64,000 bases of DNA from Bacillota bacterium. Its GTDB lineage: Bacteria; Bacillota; Clostridia; Christensenellales; CAG-138. The DNA lies in the NCBI GenBank assembly GCA_023390655.1, contig JAEWCL010000014.1, positions 1 through 64,000 on the forward strand, written 5' to 3'. How positions within the stretch are numbered: position 1 is the stretch's first letter; each line of letters begins with the position of its first letter. The notes beneath the pieces were generated by a model that worked only from the letters and a program-made list of their open reading frames with translations, made no database searches and was not told where the DNA came from. Made by a program: the position numbers and the translations under genes. Positions 16,526 through 25,454 of the stretch are shown here, in pieces.

Positions 16526-17209
16526 ATGAGGGATGCAGCCTTGAGCCAACAGGAAGATGTACTCGGGACAGAACGGATCAAAAAAACGGTCCTGAGCGAA
16601 CACGTCAAGGGAATTCTCATTGAGAATATCCTCAGCGGAAAATACAAGCCGGGCGATCGCCTCGTAGAGAGCACGCTCGCGCATACCTTCGGCGTGAGCC
16701 AGTCCCCGGTCCGGGAGGCGATCAAAAGCCTTTCGGAGATGGGGCTTGTTACTGTGGAACCCTATAAGGGCACGACGATCCGGCAAATTACCAACCGGGA
16801 TATCTGGGAGGTGTTCACCGTTCGGGCGGCACTCGAGTCTATGGCCGCGGGCATTGCTGCCAAAAGGGCGACGCCGGAAGACGTCGCGCATCTTGAGGAG
16901 ATCCTCCAGCGCATGATCAACACCGCCATGGACAATGACGCGGTGAGCCGCATGCGCATCAACGATGAATTCCATGACCTGATTATGGAAATCGCCGACC
17001 ATCAATACATGATCAAGCTGTCTAAAAACCTGCGTTTTGCAAGCTGGTCGCATCTGAAGGGCAGCTACTATGTCACCGATCCCATGCATATCGCCGTTCG
17101 CCATCAGAAAATTGTGGACGCCATCCGGGATCATGATTCGGCAAGGGCCGAAAAGCTGATGCGCGAGCATATTGAAGAGAACATTCCCGATCTTAGCTTT
17201 GAAGAATAA
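16526..17209 (+). CDS. GntR-family regulator, FadR/FCD subfamily
   Basis: 227 residues. N-terminal winged helix (about 20-85) with LSGKYKPGDRLVESTLAHTFGV and SPVREAIKSL; C-terminal FCD ligand-binding helices with VRAALESMAAGIAAKRA and DEFHDLIMEIADHQ, the metal and acid-binding region. FCD regulators usually sense sugar acids or carboxylic acids. Its position between the two operons carrying ATAATYGATTAT palindromes makes it the natural binder of those sites, probably as a repressor released by a pathway acid. Confidence 0.92.
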   Translation: MRDAALSQQEDVLGTERIKKTVLSEHVKGILIENILSGKYKPGDRLVESTLAHTFGVSQSPVREAIKSLSEMGLVTVEPYKGTTIRQITNRDIWEVFTVRAALESMAAGIAAKRATPEDVAHLEEILQRMINTAMDNDAVSRMRINDEFHDLIMEIADHQYMIKLSKNLRFASWSHLKGSYYVTDPMHIAVRHQKIVDAIRDHDSARAEKLMREHIEENIPDLSFEE

Positions 17210-17233
17210 ATAACATACATCGGCTGGAACTGC

Positions 17234-17261
17234 TTGACAGCGCGCCGATGTATGTTATACT
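17234..17261 (+). promoter_or_regulatory. Sigma-A promoter of the cupin/SMP-30/ADH operon
   Basis: TTGACA (17234-17239), 16-base spacer, TATACT (17256-17261); operator site 3 follows directly. Confidence 0.75.
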
Positions 17262-17271
17262 TATATCATAA

Positions 17272-17283
17272 ATAATCGATTAT
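17272..17283. promoter_or_regulatory. Palindromic operator ATAATCGATTAT (site 3)
   Basis: Identical to site 1 and placed the same way, 10 bases after the -10 box. Confidence 0.65.
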
Positions 17284-17329
17284 CGAAACTATCTGATGTT
17301 TTCCTCTTCACATCAATCCGGAGGATCGT

Positions 17330-17725
17330 ATGAAAACAATACATGAAAGTGAAGTCCCAGAAAAGGCTGTTCCGGGTAGGTTCCTGCGCTGGATTGTGGA
17401 CGGGAAGGATGGGTTGCCGTCCGAATGCTGTTCCTGCTGCGTGATGCGGGTGCTCCCGGGGCAGACGGTACAGCCGGCGCATTGCCATCCCGATGGCGAG
17501 GAATTGATCTACATCATGTCGGGCGAAGGAAAAGTCAACGTGGATGGCGAAATTGCCCCCATACGGGCGGGAAGCGCCGTATTGTTCGAACGGGGCTCCA
17601 TCCATATGGTGCGGAATTCAGGCGGTACGGAAATGAAGGTCGTTTGCTTTTTTGCGCCCGCCACCACGCTGGCGGAGTATGAGTTTCATCCCGAGGCTTC
17701 GTTTGATGGAGGCGCGTCATGTTAA
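17330..17725 (+). CDS. Small cupin-domain protein
   Basis: 131 residues with one cupin barrel: PAHCHPDGEELIYIMSGEG (metal-ligand-type H-H-E at ~50-62) and PIRAGSAVLFERGSIHMVRN (second motif His about 93). Such proteins are sugar-acid isomerases, epimerases or dioxygenases, or sensors; nothing here selects one. GGAGG upstream. Its last 7 bases overlap the lactonase gene. Confidence 0.82.
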   Translation: MKTIHESEVPEKAVPGRFLRWIVDGKDGLPSECCSCCVMRVLPGQTVQPAHCHPDGEELIYIMSGEGKVNVDGEIAPIRAGSAVLFERGSIHMVRNSGGTEMKVVCFFAPATTLAEYEFHPEASFDGGASC

Positions 17726-18747
17726 AAAACAATCCGATCCGTGGGTTCTCTATAGACCCTGAGGCGCTGCGCTTTGTGGGGGAGGACCTCCAGCGGCCCG
17801 AATGCATTCTGGCCGAGTCTGACGGCAGCCTTTGGAGCGCCGATGCCCGCGGCGGCGTGGTGCACATTCGTCCGGACGGCACGCAGAAGGTTATCACCCA
17901 AAAGCATGTTGCGGGCATCGACCTTGCTTCGCCGGACGTCAACCGCTTTTTTGAGGGGACGCTGCCCAACGGCCTGGCGTTCGCAGGAAACGGCGATCTC
18001 TTCATTTCCAATTTCGGCACGGACTGTCTGGAGCGGATGAAGCGCACCGGCGAGACGGAAGTGATGTTTGACACCATCGATGGCAGACCCATCGGCAAGG
18101 TGAATTTCGTTTTGCGGGATTCCCAAGACAGGCTGTGGATCACAATCACCACCATGAAGAAAAACTGGATCGACGCGCTTGTGCCGGACCTCGCGGACGG
18201 ATATATCGCCCGGTACGATGAGACCGGCATCCATATTGTGGCCGATGGGCTGCATTTTACAAACGAGGTGCGTTTTGACGCGAACGAAGAGTACCTGTAT
18301 GTGGTGGAAACGACAGGGGGACGCGTGCTGCGCTTCCGCTGCGATGAGAGAGGCGGGCTTTCGGGGCGGGAAATCTTTGGCCCGACGCATATGGGGCAGG
18401 GCGCGTATCCCGACGGCATCGCGTTTGACAGCTACGGCAACCTGTGGGGCACCATGGTTTATTCGGATAAACTCTTCGTCATTACGCCTGACGGCGAGAT
18501 GCTTATTTTGCTCGACGAGGGCGATCATACTTTGGTGCAGGCGCTTGACGACGCGTTCTATCACCGCTGTGTCACCAATGAAATCCTTTTCAAGACCGGC
18601 CGCGGCGTTGCGCCTTGGATGGCCAGCGTCACATTCGGCGGGCCGGACCTTCAAAACGTATATATCGGCTCCCTGCGCGCCTCAGACATCCCGTGGTTTC
18701 GTTCGCCCGTGCCGGGCCTGCCGATGGTGCACTGGAATCAACGCTGA
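17719..18747 (+). CDS. SMP-30 / gluconolactonase-family lactonase
   Basis: 342 residues, beta-propeller. Seen: ECILAESDGSLWSADARGG near the N-terminus (metal Glu), LPNGLAFAGNGDLFISN, HFTNEVRFDANEEYLYVVET (metal Asn region) and PDGIAFDSYGNLWGTM (metal Asp). Predicted to hydrolyse sugar-acid lactones, which suits a neighbouring alcohol dehydrogenase that would make the lactone. GGAGG lies inside the cupin gene, so translation is coupled. Confidence 0.87.
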   Translation: MLKNNPIRGFSIDPEALRFVGEDLQRPECILAESDGSLWSADARGGVVHIRPDGTQKVITQKHVAGIDLASPDVNRFFEGTLPNGLAFAGNGDLFISNFGTDCLERMKRTGETEVMFDTIDGRPIGKVNFVLRDSQDRLWITITTMKKNWIDALVPDLADGYIARYDETGIHIVADGLHFTNEVRFDANEEYLYVVETTGGRVLRFRCDERGGLSGREIFGPTHMGQGAYPDGIAFDSYGNLWGTMVYSDKLFVITPDGEMLILLDEGDHTLVQALDDAFYHRCVTNEILFKTGRGVAPWMASVTFGGPDLQNVYIGSLRASDIPWFRSPVPGLPMVHWNQR

Positions 18748-18760
18748 AAAGGGGATAAGT

Positions 18761-19840
18761 ATGCCTGAACAGATGTATGCTATACGCCTTGACGCTCCCA
18801 ACGACCTGAAGTACGTCCGGGTTGAAAAACCCGTGCCCGCGATGTATGAGGTGCTGTGCCGGATTGAGTCCGTCTCCATCTGCGGTACGGACCCGCACAT
18901 TATCAACGGCGATTTTCCCGGTTTCTGGCCGCAGTCCTTCCCGCTCATTCCCGGGCACGAGTGGGCGGGCGTCGTCGTGGAGCTGGGCGAAAAGGCCGAA
19001 AATTTCGGCTGGAAAATCGGCGACCGCGTCTGCGGCATCGCGAATCTGGGGTGCGGTCACTGCAAAAACTGCATGGAAGGCAGGTTCACAATCTGCCTCA
19101 ATTACGGCAAGCAGGCGGTCCACAAAATGTATGGCCACATCACGCAGGGCGCATACGCGCAGTATATGGCCGTCAATATCCGTTCCATTGCAAAAATCCC
19201 CGATGATATGAACTTTGATATTGCCGCCTGCATGGACCCGCTGAGCATTGCGTTGCATGTGGTGATGCACAGCCGGATTGAGCCGGGCGATTCTGTGCTG
19301 GTCATGGGTGCGGGCGCGCAGGGGCTGATGTCCATACTCTGCGCCAGAAGCATGGGCGCGGGCTTTATCCTGTGCGCAGGCAGCGGCGGACGCCTGCGTG
19401 AGGCCGAGCGTCTGGGCGCTATCCCCATCGATTATAAAACCGAGAACGTGGTGGAGCGCGTGATGCAGCTTACCGGGGGACTGGGCGCCAAACGCATCAT
19501 GGAATGCTCCGGTACGGCGGAAGGGGTCCGCAACGCCTGTTTTTCTGCGGCGAGGGGCGGCGTCATCTCGGCGGTCGGATTCCCCAAGGAGGATGTTCCC
19601 ATCCCGGTAAAACGCCTGGTTCTTGATGAGATCGAGTTTGTGGGCAACCGGGCCAATCCCAATACACTTGAAAAGGCAATCACCATCGCCTACCGCTACC
19701 GGGAGGAGCTGCAGCGCTTTATCACCGACACATACCCGCTTTCCCAGTACCAGGAGGCGTTCAAGAAGTTTACAGGCAGGCAGGAAGGCACGCTGAAAAT
19801 TGTATTAAAACCGCAACAGCAGACAGGAGGCGCAATTTGA
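18761..19840 (+). CDS. Zinc-dependent medium-chain alcohol / polyol dehydrogenase
   Basis: 359 residues. Catalytic zinc region CGTDPHIINGDFPG...PGHEWAGVVVELG (~40-75), structural zinc cysteines GCGHCKNCMEGRFTIC (~95-110), and NAD fold VLVMGAGAQGLMSILCARSMG (~187). Closest in style to sorbitol/threonine-type dehydrogenases; it would oxidise a secondary alcohol of a polyol or sugar. The start at 18761 has AAAAGGGG upstream. The last 4 bases overlap the HprK-like gene. Confidence 0.9.
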   Translation: MPEQMYAIRLDAPNDLKYVRVEKPVPAMYEVLCRIESVSICGTDPHIINGDFPGFWPQSFPLIPGHEWAGVVVELGEKAENFGWKIGDRVCGIANLGCGHCKNCMEGRFTICLNYGKQAVHKMYGHITQGAYAQYMAVNIRSIAKIPDDMNFDIAACMDPLSIALHVVMHSRIEPGDSVLVMGAGAQGLMSILCARSMGAGFILCAGSGGRLREAERLGAIPIDYKTENVVERVMQLTGGLGAKRIMECSGTAEGVRNACFSAARGGVISAVGFPKEDVPIPVKRLVLDEIEFVGNRANPNTLEKAITIAYRYREELQRFITDTYPLSQYQEAFKKFTGRQEGTLKIVLKPQQQTGGAI

Positions 19841-20736
19841 ATACTTTTTCTACCCAAATCAGCAGCAGTAAGGCCGTTGTGCGTATCGATGTTGTAAACG
19901 GCCCCGAACGGTCGTGTCTTGTAGAGGACGATACGTTCCTGAATTACCGGCTGGGTTCGGTGGACGTTTCCGCGGAGATTACGAAGCCCGCGCCCGATAT
20001 CCTATGGAACCTTGGAGTAAAGGAAAAGACCATCCGCTACGTGGACGGACAGCTTCTCCTTACCGGTTTCTGGGAGGAAGGGGAGCTCAATAAGATCATG
20101 GTCAGCATGCTCGCCAACGAAATGGATCGCTGCGGCCTGCATCCGTTTCATTCTTCGAGCGTAGTCTACCGCGGAAAAATGATCCTTCTGGTGGGCGGGG
20201 AGAACAACCATGGCAAATCCATGAGCCAGCTTGAGGGCTGCCGCCGCGGCGGGAAGATATTCTCTACCGAGACCACCGTCACAGACGAAAATGGCCTTGC
20301 GCTGTACGGCTCCAAGAACCTGTATATCCGCAAGCGCGCGAAAGGGACGGAGCGCAGCGACCTGCCCGATCAGGACCAGGGCGTACTCAAATTCTTTGAT
20401 AAAGAACCTGAAATGCAGATGTGCTACGAGCCATGCCATATCGATCTTGCTATCATGCCGGGCATCGACGGACACTTTGATACGCAGGTCACGCGCATGA
20501 ACCAGTTCGAGGCCTCCTATCAGAGTTATCACTCGCTGATGAATTTCTTTGGACTGAATCAGCTCCTGTGCGGGGAGACCGGCCTTGCCATGCCCATTGT
20601 CGATAGCGATGAGCGTAGGCAGGCAAGAGCAAAATTCTGCGCGAAGTTTGCTTCCAGCATGCCTTACTATATGATCCGCGCCAAGTCGCCGCAGATCGTG
20701 TTCGACGAAATCGATAACATTCTTGCCACGCTGTAA
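19837..20736 (+). CDS. HprK-like P-loop protein of unknown substrate
   Basis: 299 residues. A central HPr-kinase-like fold: HPFHSSSVVYRGKMILLVGG, then Walker A GGENNHGKSM (about 120-129) and GGKIFSTETTVT where HPr kinases have their second acidic motif. The N-terminal ~95 residues and the C-terminal helices are not recognised. There is no HPr or PTS gene nearby, so it may be a small-molecule or protein kinase dedicated to this pathway. Gene overlap with the dehydrogenase and the adjacent PHP phosphoesterase suggest a kinase/phosphatase pair. Confident of the P-loop, not of the function. Confidence 0.65.
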   Translation: MNTFSTQISSSKAVVRIDVVNGPERSCLVEDDTFLNYRLGSVDVSAEITKPAPDILWNLGVKEKTIRYVDGQLLLTGFWEEGELNKIMVSMLANEMDRCGLHPFHSSSVVYRGKMILLVGGENNHGKSMSQLEGCRRGGKIFSTETTVTDENGLALYGSKNLYIRKRAKGTERSDLPDQDQGVLKFFDKEPEMQMCYEPCHIDLAIMPGIDGHFDTQVTRMNQFEASYQSYHSLMNFFGLNQLLCGETGLAMPIVDSDERRQARAKFCAKFASSMPYYMIRAKSPQIVFDEIDNILATL

Positions 20737-20765
20737 AGGCGCAGTGATGGAGAAAGCGTGAAGCG

Positions 20766-21512
20766 TTGTTGTGGAATAACGAGCATGTGTTTGGACTGGA
20801 TACGCATGTCCATACCATGCTTTCCGGCCATAGCTGGAGTTCGCTTGCAGAGTGCGTGGAACAGGCAAGGCTTTTAGGGCACCGCGGCATCTGCGTGACA
20901 GAGCATAGCGCGCTTTTGCCAAATGCGCCGCCCGAATGGATGCCCGAAAGCCAGGTAATGCCCCCCCGGTTTTATCAAGGCGTTCGCATCTACCGCGGGA
21001 TGGAAGCGGATATCCTCTCTATGGACGGCAGGATTACGCCGCCCGAGCAGTACCTGAAATACCTTGAATTCTGTATTGCGAGCATCCATGGAAACGAGCC
21101 CGGCAGGTCGTCCACATTGCAGGAGCGCACCGCGTGTTATCTTGCGGCACTTGAAAATCCCTATGTGGATGTGCTCGGGCATATCGACCGGACGCCCTGC
21201 GATATGGAAGCGGTGGTAAAAGCGGCAAAGCGCTTTGATAAGATGATGGAACTCAACAACCAGACCATGCAGCGGTACCTGCATGGCGATATGGAGGCGT
21301 CCAAGCGGATGCTCTCATTGTGCAAGGCCCATTCTGTGCGCATCTGTGTCGGTACAGACGCACATTTCCATACGATGATCGGAGAGTTTACGATGGCGTT
21401 GCGCGCGCTTGCCGCGGTGGATTTTCCGCCCGAGCTGGTGCTCAACTACGAATTTGAAGCGTTTGACGCTTACATCATGGCCCGGCGCGAGCGGCTGCAT
21501 GTATTGGACTGA
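20766..21512 (+). CDS. PHP-domain phosphoesterase
   Basis: 248 residues. DTHVHTMLSGHSW at ~11 supplies the HxH metal motif, CVTEHSALLP the next ligand, GMEAD a Glu, IASIHGN a His, LGHIDR another His and VGTDAHFH the terminal D-H ligands, as in YcdX/histidinol-phosphatase-like PHP enzymes. It should hydrolyse a phosphomonoester using several metal ions. The start is uncertain: TTG at 20766 or 20769, with GGAG about 13 bases upstream; no ATG lies before the first motif. Confidence 0.82.
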   Translation: MLWNNEHVFGLDTHVHTMLSGHSWSSLAECVEQARLLGHRGICVTEHSALLPNAPPEWMPESQVMPPRFYQGVRIYRGMEADILSMDGRITPPEQYLKYLEFCIASIHGNEPGRSSTLQERTACYLAALENPYVDVLGHIDRTPCDMEAVVKAAKRFDKMMELNNQTMQRYLHGDMEASKRMLSLCKAHSVRICVGTDAHFHTMIGEFTMALRALAAVDFPPELVLNYEFEAFDAYIMARRERLHVLD

Positions 21513-21566
21513 ACCTGTTGTGGCAGCACACAGGCGATTTGAAAAATGATAAAGGAGAACGAGGAG

Positions 21567-23075
21567 ATGGAGATTCAGGTGCTCAGGCCGTTTATCGGCG
21601 GCAAGTTTGTAGAGAGCAAGGCCGGGCGGTATATGGACATCTACGATCCGAGCGTGGGAAGCGTGATCGCGAAAACGCCCTGCTGTACCGCGGAAGAAGT
21701 GGAACAGGCAATCTTGGCTGCCAAGGCCGCGTTTCCTGCGTGGCGCGATACACCCTGCGCCAAACGCGTGGAGGTGCTCTACCGTTTCCGGGACCTGCTC
21801 GTTGCCCATATGGATGAGTTGACCTATCTGCTGTGCCGGGAAAACGGAAAGAACTGGGATGAGGCGCAGGGCGACCTGCTCAAGGTGAAGGAGCCTGTGG
21901 AAGTGGCCTGCGGCGCGCCAAGCCTCATGATGGGCGAAAGCTTCATGAACGTGACGTCCGGGTTTGACAGCACGCTGTACCGGGAGCCGCTGGGGGTATT
22001 TGCGGGCATTGTGCCCTTCAATTTCCCGGCTATGATTCCCATGGGGTGGATGATGCCCATGTGCATTGCCACCGGGAACACGCTGGTATTGAAGGCGGCG
22101 TCCATGACGCCCATGACGAGCCTGCGCCTGGTGGAGCTTCTGCAGGAAGCGGGCCTGCCCGGCGGCGTCGTGAATATCGTCACCTGTTCCCGCCGTGAGG
22201 CGGAGCTGCTGCTCACGCATCCTGATGTAAAGGGCGTGACGTTTGTTGGCTCCACGGAGATTGGCAAGCACATCTACACGACGGCGGCGGCGCACGGCAA
22301 GCGGGTACAGGCGCTGTGCGAGGCAAAGAACCATGCGCTGGTGCTTGAGGATGCGCCCATCGAACGGACTGCGGCGGGGATTATCAATTCCTCCTTTGGC
22401 TGCGCGGGGGAACGGTGCATGGCGTTGCCCGCCATTGCGGTGCAGGAGAGCATCGCGGATGAGCTGGTGGCAGAGATCCTCAAACAGATTAAAACCAAGA
22501 AGGTGGGCCCTGCGTACGATAAGGCCACAGACCTCGGGCCTGTGGTGACCGCCGCGCACAAGACGTTCGTGTCGGACTGGATTCAGAAGGGAATAGACGA
22601 GGGCGCGAAGCTTTTGCTGGATGGGCGGAACGTCAAAGTGCCGGGGTATGAGAACGGGTTCTATCTGGGGCATACGGTGTTTGATCATATCACACCCGAA
22701 ATGACGGTGGGGCAGAGCGAGATATTTGGGCCGGTGCTGTGCGTGAAGCGCGTGAAGGATTTTGAGGATGGAATAGCCCAGATGAACGCCAACCGGTTTG
22801 CGAACGGATCGGTGATTTTCACGCAGAGCGGATACTACGCCCGGGAGTTTGCCAGACGTACGGATGGCGGTATGGTAGGGGTCAACGTAGGCATTCCGGT
22901 GCCGGCGGGGATGTTCCCGTTTGCGGGCCACAAAGATTCCTTCTTTGGCGATCTGCACGCGCTGGGGAAAGACGGCATGCGGTTCTATACGGAAAGCAAG
23001 GTCGTTACCACCCGCTGGTTCCATGAGGAAGAAAAGAAGGTAAAGAAGGTCAGCACCTGGGACGGCGCTCTTTAA
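21567..23075 (+). CDS. CoA-acylating aldehyde dehydrogenase, MmsA/IolA-like
   Basis: 502 residues. GIVPFNFPAMIPMGWMMP (~150), FVGSTEIGKHIY (~230), the nucleophile region NSSFGCAGERCMALP (Cys about 285) and the family-typical end GVNVGIPVPAGMFPFAGHKDSFFGDLHALGKDG mark it as methylmalonate/malonate-semialdehyde dehydrogenase-like. Family members turn a semialdehyde into acetyl-CoA or propionyl-CoA with loss of CO2. This implies that a three-carbon semialdehyde, or a similar one, is made by the pathway. The start at 21567 was preferred over 21546 because AAAGGAG lies between them. Confidence 0.9.
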   Translation: MEIQVLRPFIGGKFVESKAGRYMDIYDPSVGSVIAKTPCCTAEEVEQAILAAKAAFPAWRDTPCAKRVEVLYRFRDLLVAHMDELTYLLCRENGKNWDEAQGDLLKVKEPVEVACGAPSLMMGESFMNVTSGFDSTLYREPLGVFAGIVPFNFPAMIPMGWMMPMCIATGNTLVLKAASMTPMTSLRLVELLQEAGLPGGVVNIVTCSRREAELLLTHPDVKGVTFVGSTEIGKHIYTTAAAHGKRVQALCEAKNHALVLEDAPIERTAAGIINSSFGCAGERCMALPAIAVQESIADELVAEILKQIKTKKVGPAYDKATDLGPVVTAAHKTFVSDWIQKGIDEGAKLLLDGRNVKVPGYENGFYLGHTVFDHITPEMTVGQSEIFGPVLCVKRVKDFEDGIAQMNANRFANGSVIFTQSGYYAREFARRTDGGMVGVNVGIPVPAGMFPFAGHKDSFFGDLHALGKDGMRFYTESKVVTTRWFHEEEKKVKKVSTWDGAL

Positions 23076-23124
23076 GACCGGCCATGTTCCAAAGACCGGA
23101 ACGGAACATGAGAAAGGATCGGCT

Positions 23125-24150
23125 ATGGTTACGAATGATTACATGAAATGGTTGAGTACAATCGGCTCCTGCTGGTGGCATGACAGTGCGAACCTTTGCG
23201 AAATGGAGCAGGCCATTGAAAACGGGGCGACAGGCGTAACGACAAACCCGCTGCTTGTCAAGCGCTCGCTGTATGGGTTCCGGGAAGATTGGAAGCCCTA
23301 TCTTGCGGATATGGATCAAGGCCTCAAGGGTGACGAGAAGGCGGAAGAACTGATCCGGCGCGTTACCGTACAGGTTGCAGCCAAGTTTGAGCCCATCTAT
23401 CATGCCACCAACGGCGTACAGGGTTACGTCTGCGCGCAGGTAAATCCCTGTTATCCCGGCGACGCCGAACGGATGCTGGATATGGCAAAACGGCTGAATA
23501 AGTGGGCGCCCAACATCGCCGTCAAGTTGCCCGCTACAGCAGCAGGGCTCGACGCTATGGAAGAATGCGCGGCGCTTGGCATTACCACGGTAGGCACGGT
23601 GAGTTTTACAGTGCCGCAGGCGGTGGAGATCGCGCGGCGGCAGTGGATGGGGGAGCAGCGCGCAAAGAAGGCGGGCGTCACGCCGGGCAAGACGTTTTCC
23701 GTAGTAATGGTGGGCCGCCTTGACGATTATCTGCGCGATGTGGTCCATGACAATCATGCCGCAGTGCTGGAAAGCGATATCCGCAAGGCGGGCACGGCGG
23801 TCATCAAACGCGCCTATGCCATTGTGCGGGAGCGCGGATACAGCGCCAAGCTGATGCCTGCGGGCATGCGCGGCGGTTACCATGCGCTGGAGCTTGCGGG
23901 GGCGGACATGTCCATGTCCATCGGCGCAGGCATTCAGCAGATGCTGCTTACCGCACCAAAACCCTATGCAGAGGGGATCGGGGAGGATGTCGCGCCCGAT
24001 GTGATTGCCCGGCTCATGACGATGCGTGAGTTTGTGCGCGCTTACGAGCCGGATGGCATGCGTCCCGAAGAATTTATTGCCTATGGCACCAGCCAGAAGA
24101 CGCTTTCCCAGTTCGTGGAGGCAGGCTGGCTCCCGATACAGGAGTATTGA
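23125..24150 (+). CDS. Transaldolase-family aldolase
   Basis: 341 residues, TIM barrel. WWHDSANLCEMEQAIENGATGVTTNPLL near the N-terminus, Schiff-base lysine region NIAVKLPATAAGLDAM (Lys about 133), GTVSFTVPQAVEIA and SYSAKLMPAGMR are typical. Longer than fructose-6-phosphate aldolases. It may be a classical transaldolase or a dedicated aldolase for a pathway intermediate. A hairpin CATGTTCC / GGAACATG (23083-23110) sits just before its ribosome site. Last gene of the operon; a terminator-like hairpin follows. Confidence 0.87.
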   Translation: MVTNDYMKWLSTIGSCWWHDSANLCEMEQAIENGATGVTTNPLLVKRSLYGFREDWKPYLADMDQGLKGDEKAEELIRRVTVQVAAKFEPIYHATNGVQGYVCAQVNPCYPGDAERMLDMAKRLNKWAPNIAVKLPATAAGLDAMEECAALGITTVGTVSFTVPQAVEIARRQWMGEQRAKKAGVTPGKTFSVVMVGRLDDYLRDVVHDNHAAVLESDIRKAGTAVIKRAYAIVRERGYSAKLMPAGMRGGYHALELAGADMSMSIGAGIQQMLLTAPKPYAEGIGEDVAPDVIARLMTMREFVRAYEPDGMRPEEFIAYGTSQKTLSQFVEAGWLPIQEY

Positions 24151-24177
24151 TCCACAAGTTATTGGCCGGATATACGC

Positions 24178-24205
24178 GAAGGCCCGGAAGTTTCTCCGGG
24201 CCTTC
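24178..24205. terminator. Strong hairpin between convergent operons
   Basis: A perfect 11-bp stem GAAGGCCCGGA / TCCGGGCCTTC with 6-base loop, 28 bases after the transaldolase stop and before the convergent MFS gene. The T-tract is poor. Confidence 0.65.
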
Positions 24206-24266
24206 GTGTTCTGATGCGCCTTTGGTCGCGCAGTAATCCTGCAAAGCTTTTATCAAAATAGGACTG

Positions 24267-25448
24267 TTATTGGCGGGTGACTGCACCCTCCGTATTTTGA
24301 GCGCCTTTCCTTGCCGTACCCCAAATCAGGATAAATAGCCCGGCGATCATGAAGGCGATTAAAATTCCAAACGCCCAGTATAGCCCCGCATTGTCGGCGC
24401 ACGCGCCCATCATAACGGGCAGCAAGGCGCCGCCAAGCCCGCCCGCCGCCATCAAAAGGCTCGAGACCAGGCCCGTCATTTCCGGGAAGCTTTTTGTCCC
24501 CATCGCCATGATCATGGGCCAGATCGGGCCGAACGAAAATCCAATCAGCGCGATGCCGAGCAAGGTAACGGACGCATTAGGCAGGACCAGCATCAGGATG
24601 CCCGCAAGGGCGCTCAACCCGTACCCGGCCAGAATTGCTTTTCTTTCCTGAACCTTTATGAAGGAGAACAGCAGCCGTGAGCCCGACATCACAAGCCAGA
24701 ATGTCGAGATCGCGTAAGCGCCCAATTCCGGCCGCATGATTTCAACGGTAAAAAGGGAATCCGCAAAATAGGCGATGCCTGTTTCCATGCCGACATACAG
24801 GAAAATACAAAGGAACAACGCGATAAAAAACTTCTGTTTCCCCAATTGCAGCAAAGCTCCGGATACTTTTGCTTGTTTCGGCGTCCTGACGGATACACAA
24901 TGTGTGAGCGCCATCAGCGGAAGCAGGGCGACGTATCCCAGCCCGGCCATAAAGAACGCGCCGCGCCAGCTCATCGCAAACTGATCCATCAGGTATCTGG
25001 TCAATATCGGGCTGACGACCGCGCCCAGGCTGAAGGTGCATTGCGTCATGTTCATGTAGCGGTTGGCCTGCTCCGGGAAGTTGTCCGTCATATTGGCGCT
25101 CACCAGGCATTCGCAGACGCCCAGGCCGCATCCAATGATGAATACGCCGATAATGAAGGTGGCGGCAGACCAGGCGCTTGCCGCAAACAAGCAGCCAATG
25201 ATAAATATGGGCATCGCAAACAGCAGCACGCGCTTTTTTCCGATCCTGTCCGCAATCGGCCCAAACACAAGAGGGGAGAGCATGACGGCGATGAACTGTG
25301 CCGCAACAAGGAACCCCATCAGCGTCTGATTCAGATGGAATTCCTCCGCCACCTGCAGCAAGACCAATTGAAAGCCGCCGCCCTCAAAGCCCAGAAAAAA
25401 GGTGATGCCCAGCGAAACGGGCACCAGCATCCGTTTTTTAAACTCCAT
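24267..25448 (-). CDS. MFS transporter
   Basis: 393 residues, about 12 membrane segments, with the loop motif GPIADRIGKKRVLLFAM after TM2. Of the organic-acid and sugar-acid type (NarK/ACS/FucP-like architecture by general look); substrate unknown. It starts 6 bases after the AllA-like gene on the minus strand, so the two are co-transcribed and it may import the substrate of that enzyme. Confidence 0.85.
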   Translation of the reverse strand: MEFKKRMLVPVSLGITFFLGFEGGGFQLVLLQVAEEFHLNQTLMGFLVAAQFIAVMLSPLVFGPIADRIGKKRVLLFAMPIFIIGCLFAASAWSAATFIIGVFIIGCGLGVCECLVSANMTDNFPEQANRYMNMTQCTFSLGAVVSPILTRYLMDQFAMSWRGAFFMAGLGYVALLPLMALTHCVSVRTPKQAKVSGALLQLGKQKFFIALFLCIFLYVGMETGIAYFADSLFTVEIMRPELGAYAISTFWLVMSGSRLLFSFIKVQERKAILAGYGLSALAGILMLVLPNASVTLLGIALIGFSFGPIWPMIMAMGTKSFPEMTGLVSSLLMAAGGLGGALLPVMMGACADNAGLYWAFGILIAFMIAGLFILIWGTARKGAQNTEGAVTRQ

Positions 25449-25454
25449 CCTGCG

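Noticed and set aside
21315..23024. 569-codon antisense open frame over the aldehyde dehydrogenase
   Set aside because: His/Arg-rich shadow with no family features; the opposite strand is a textbook ALDH.
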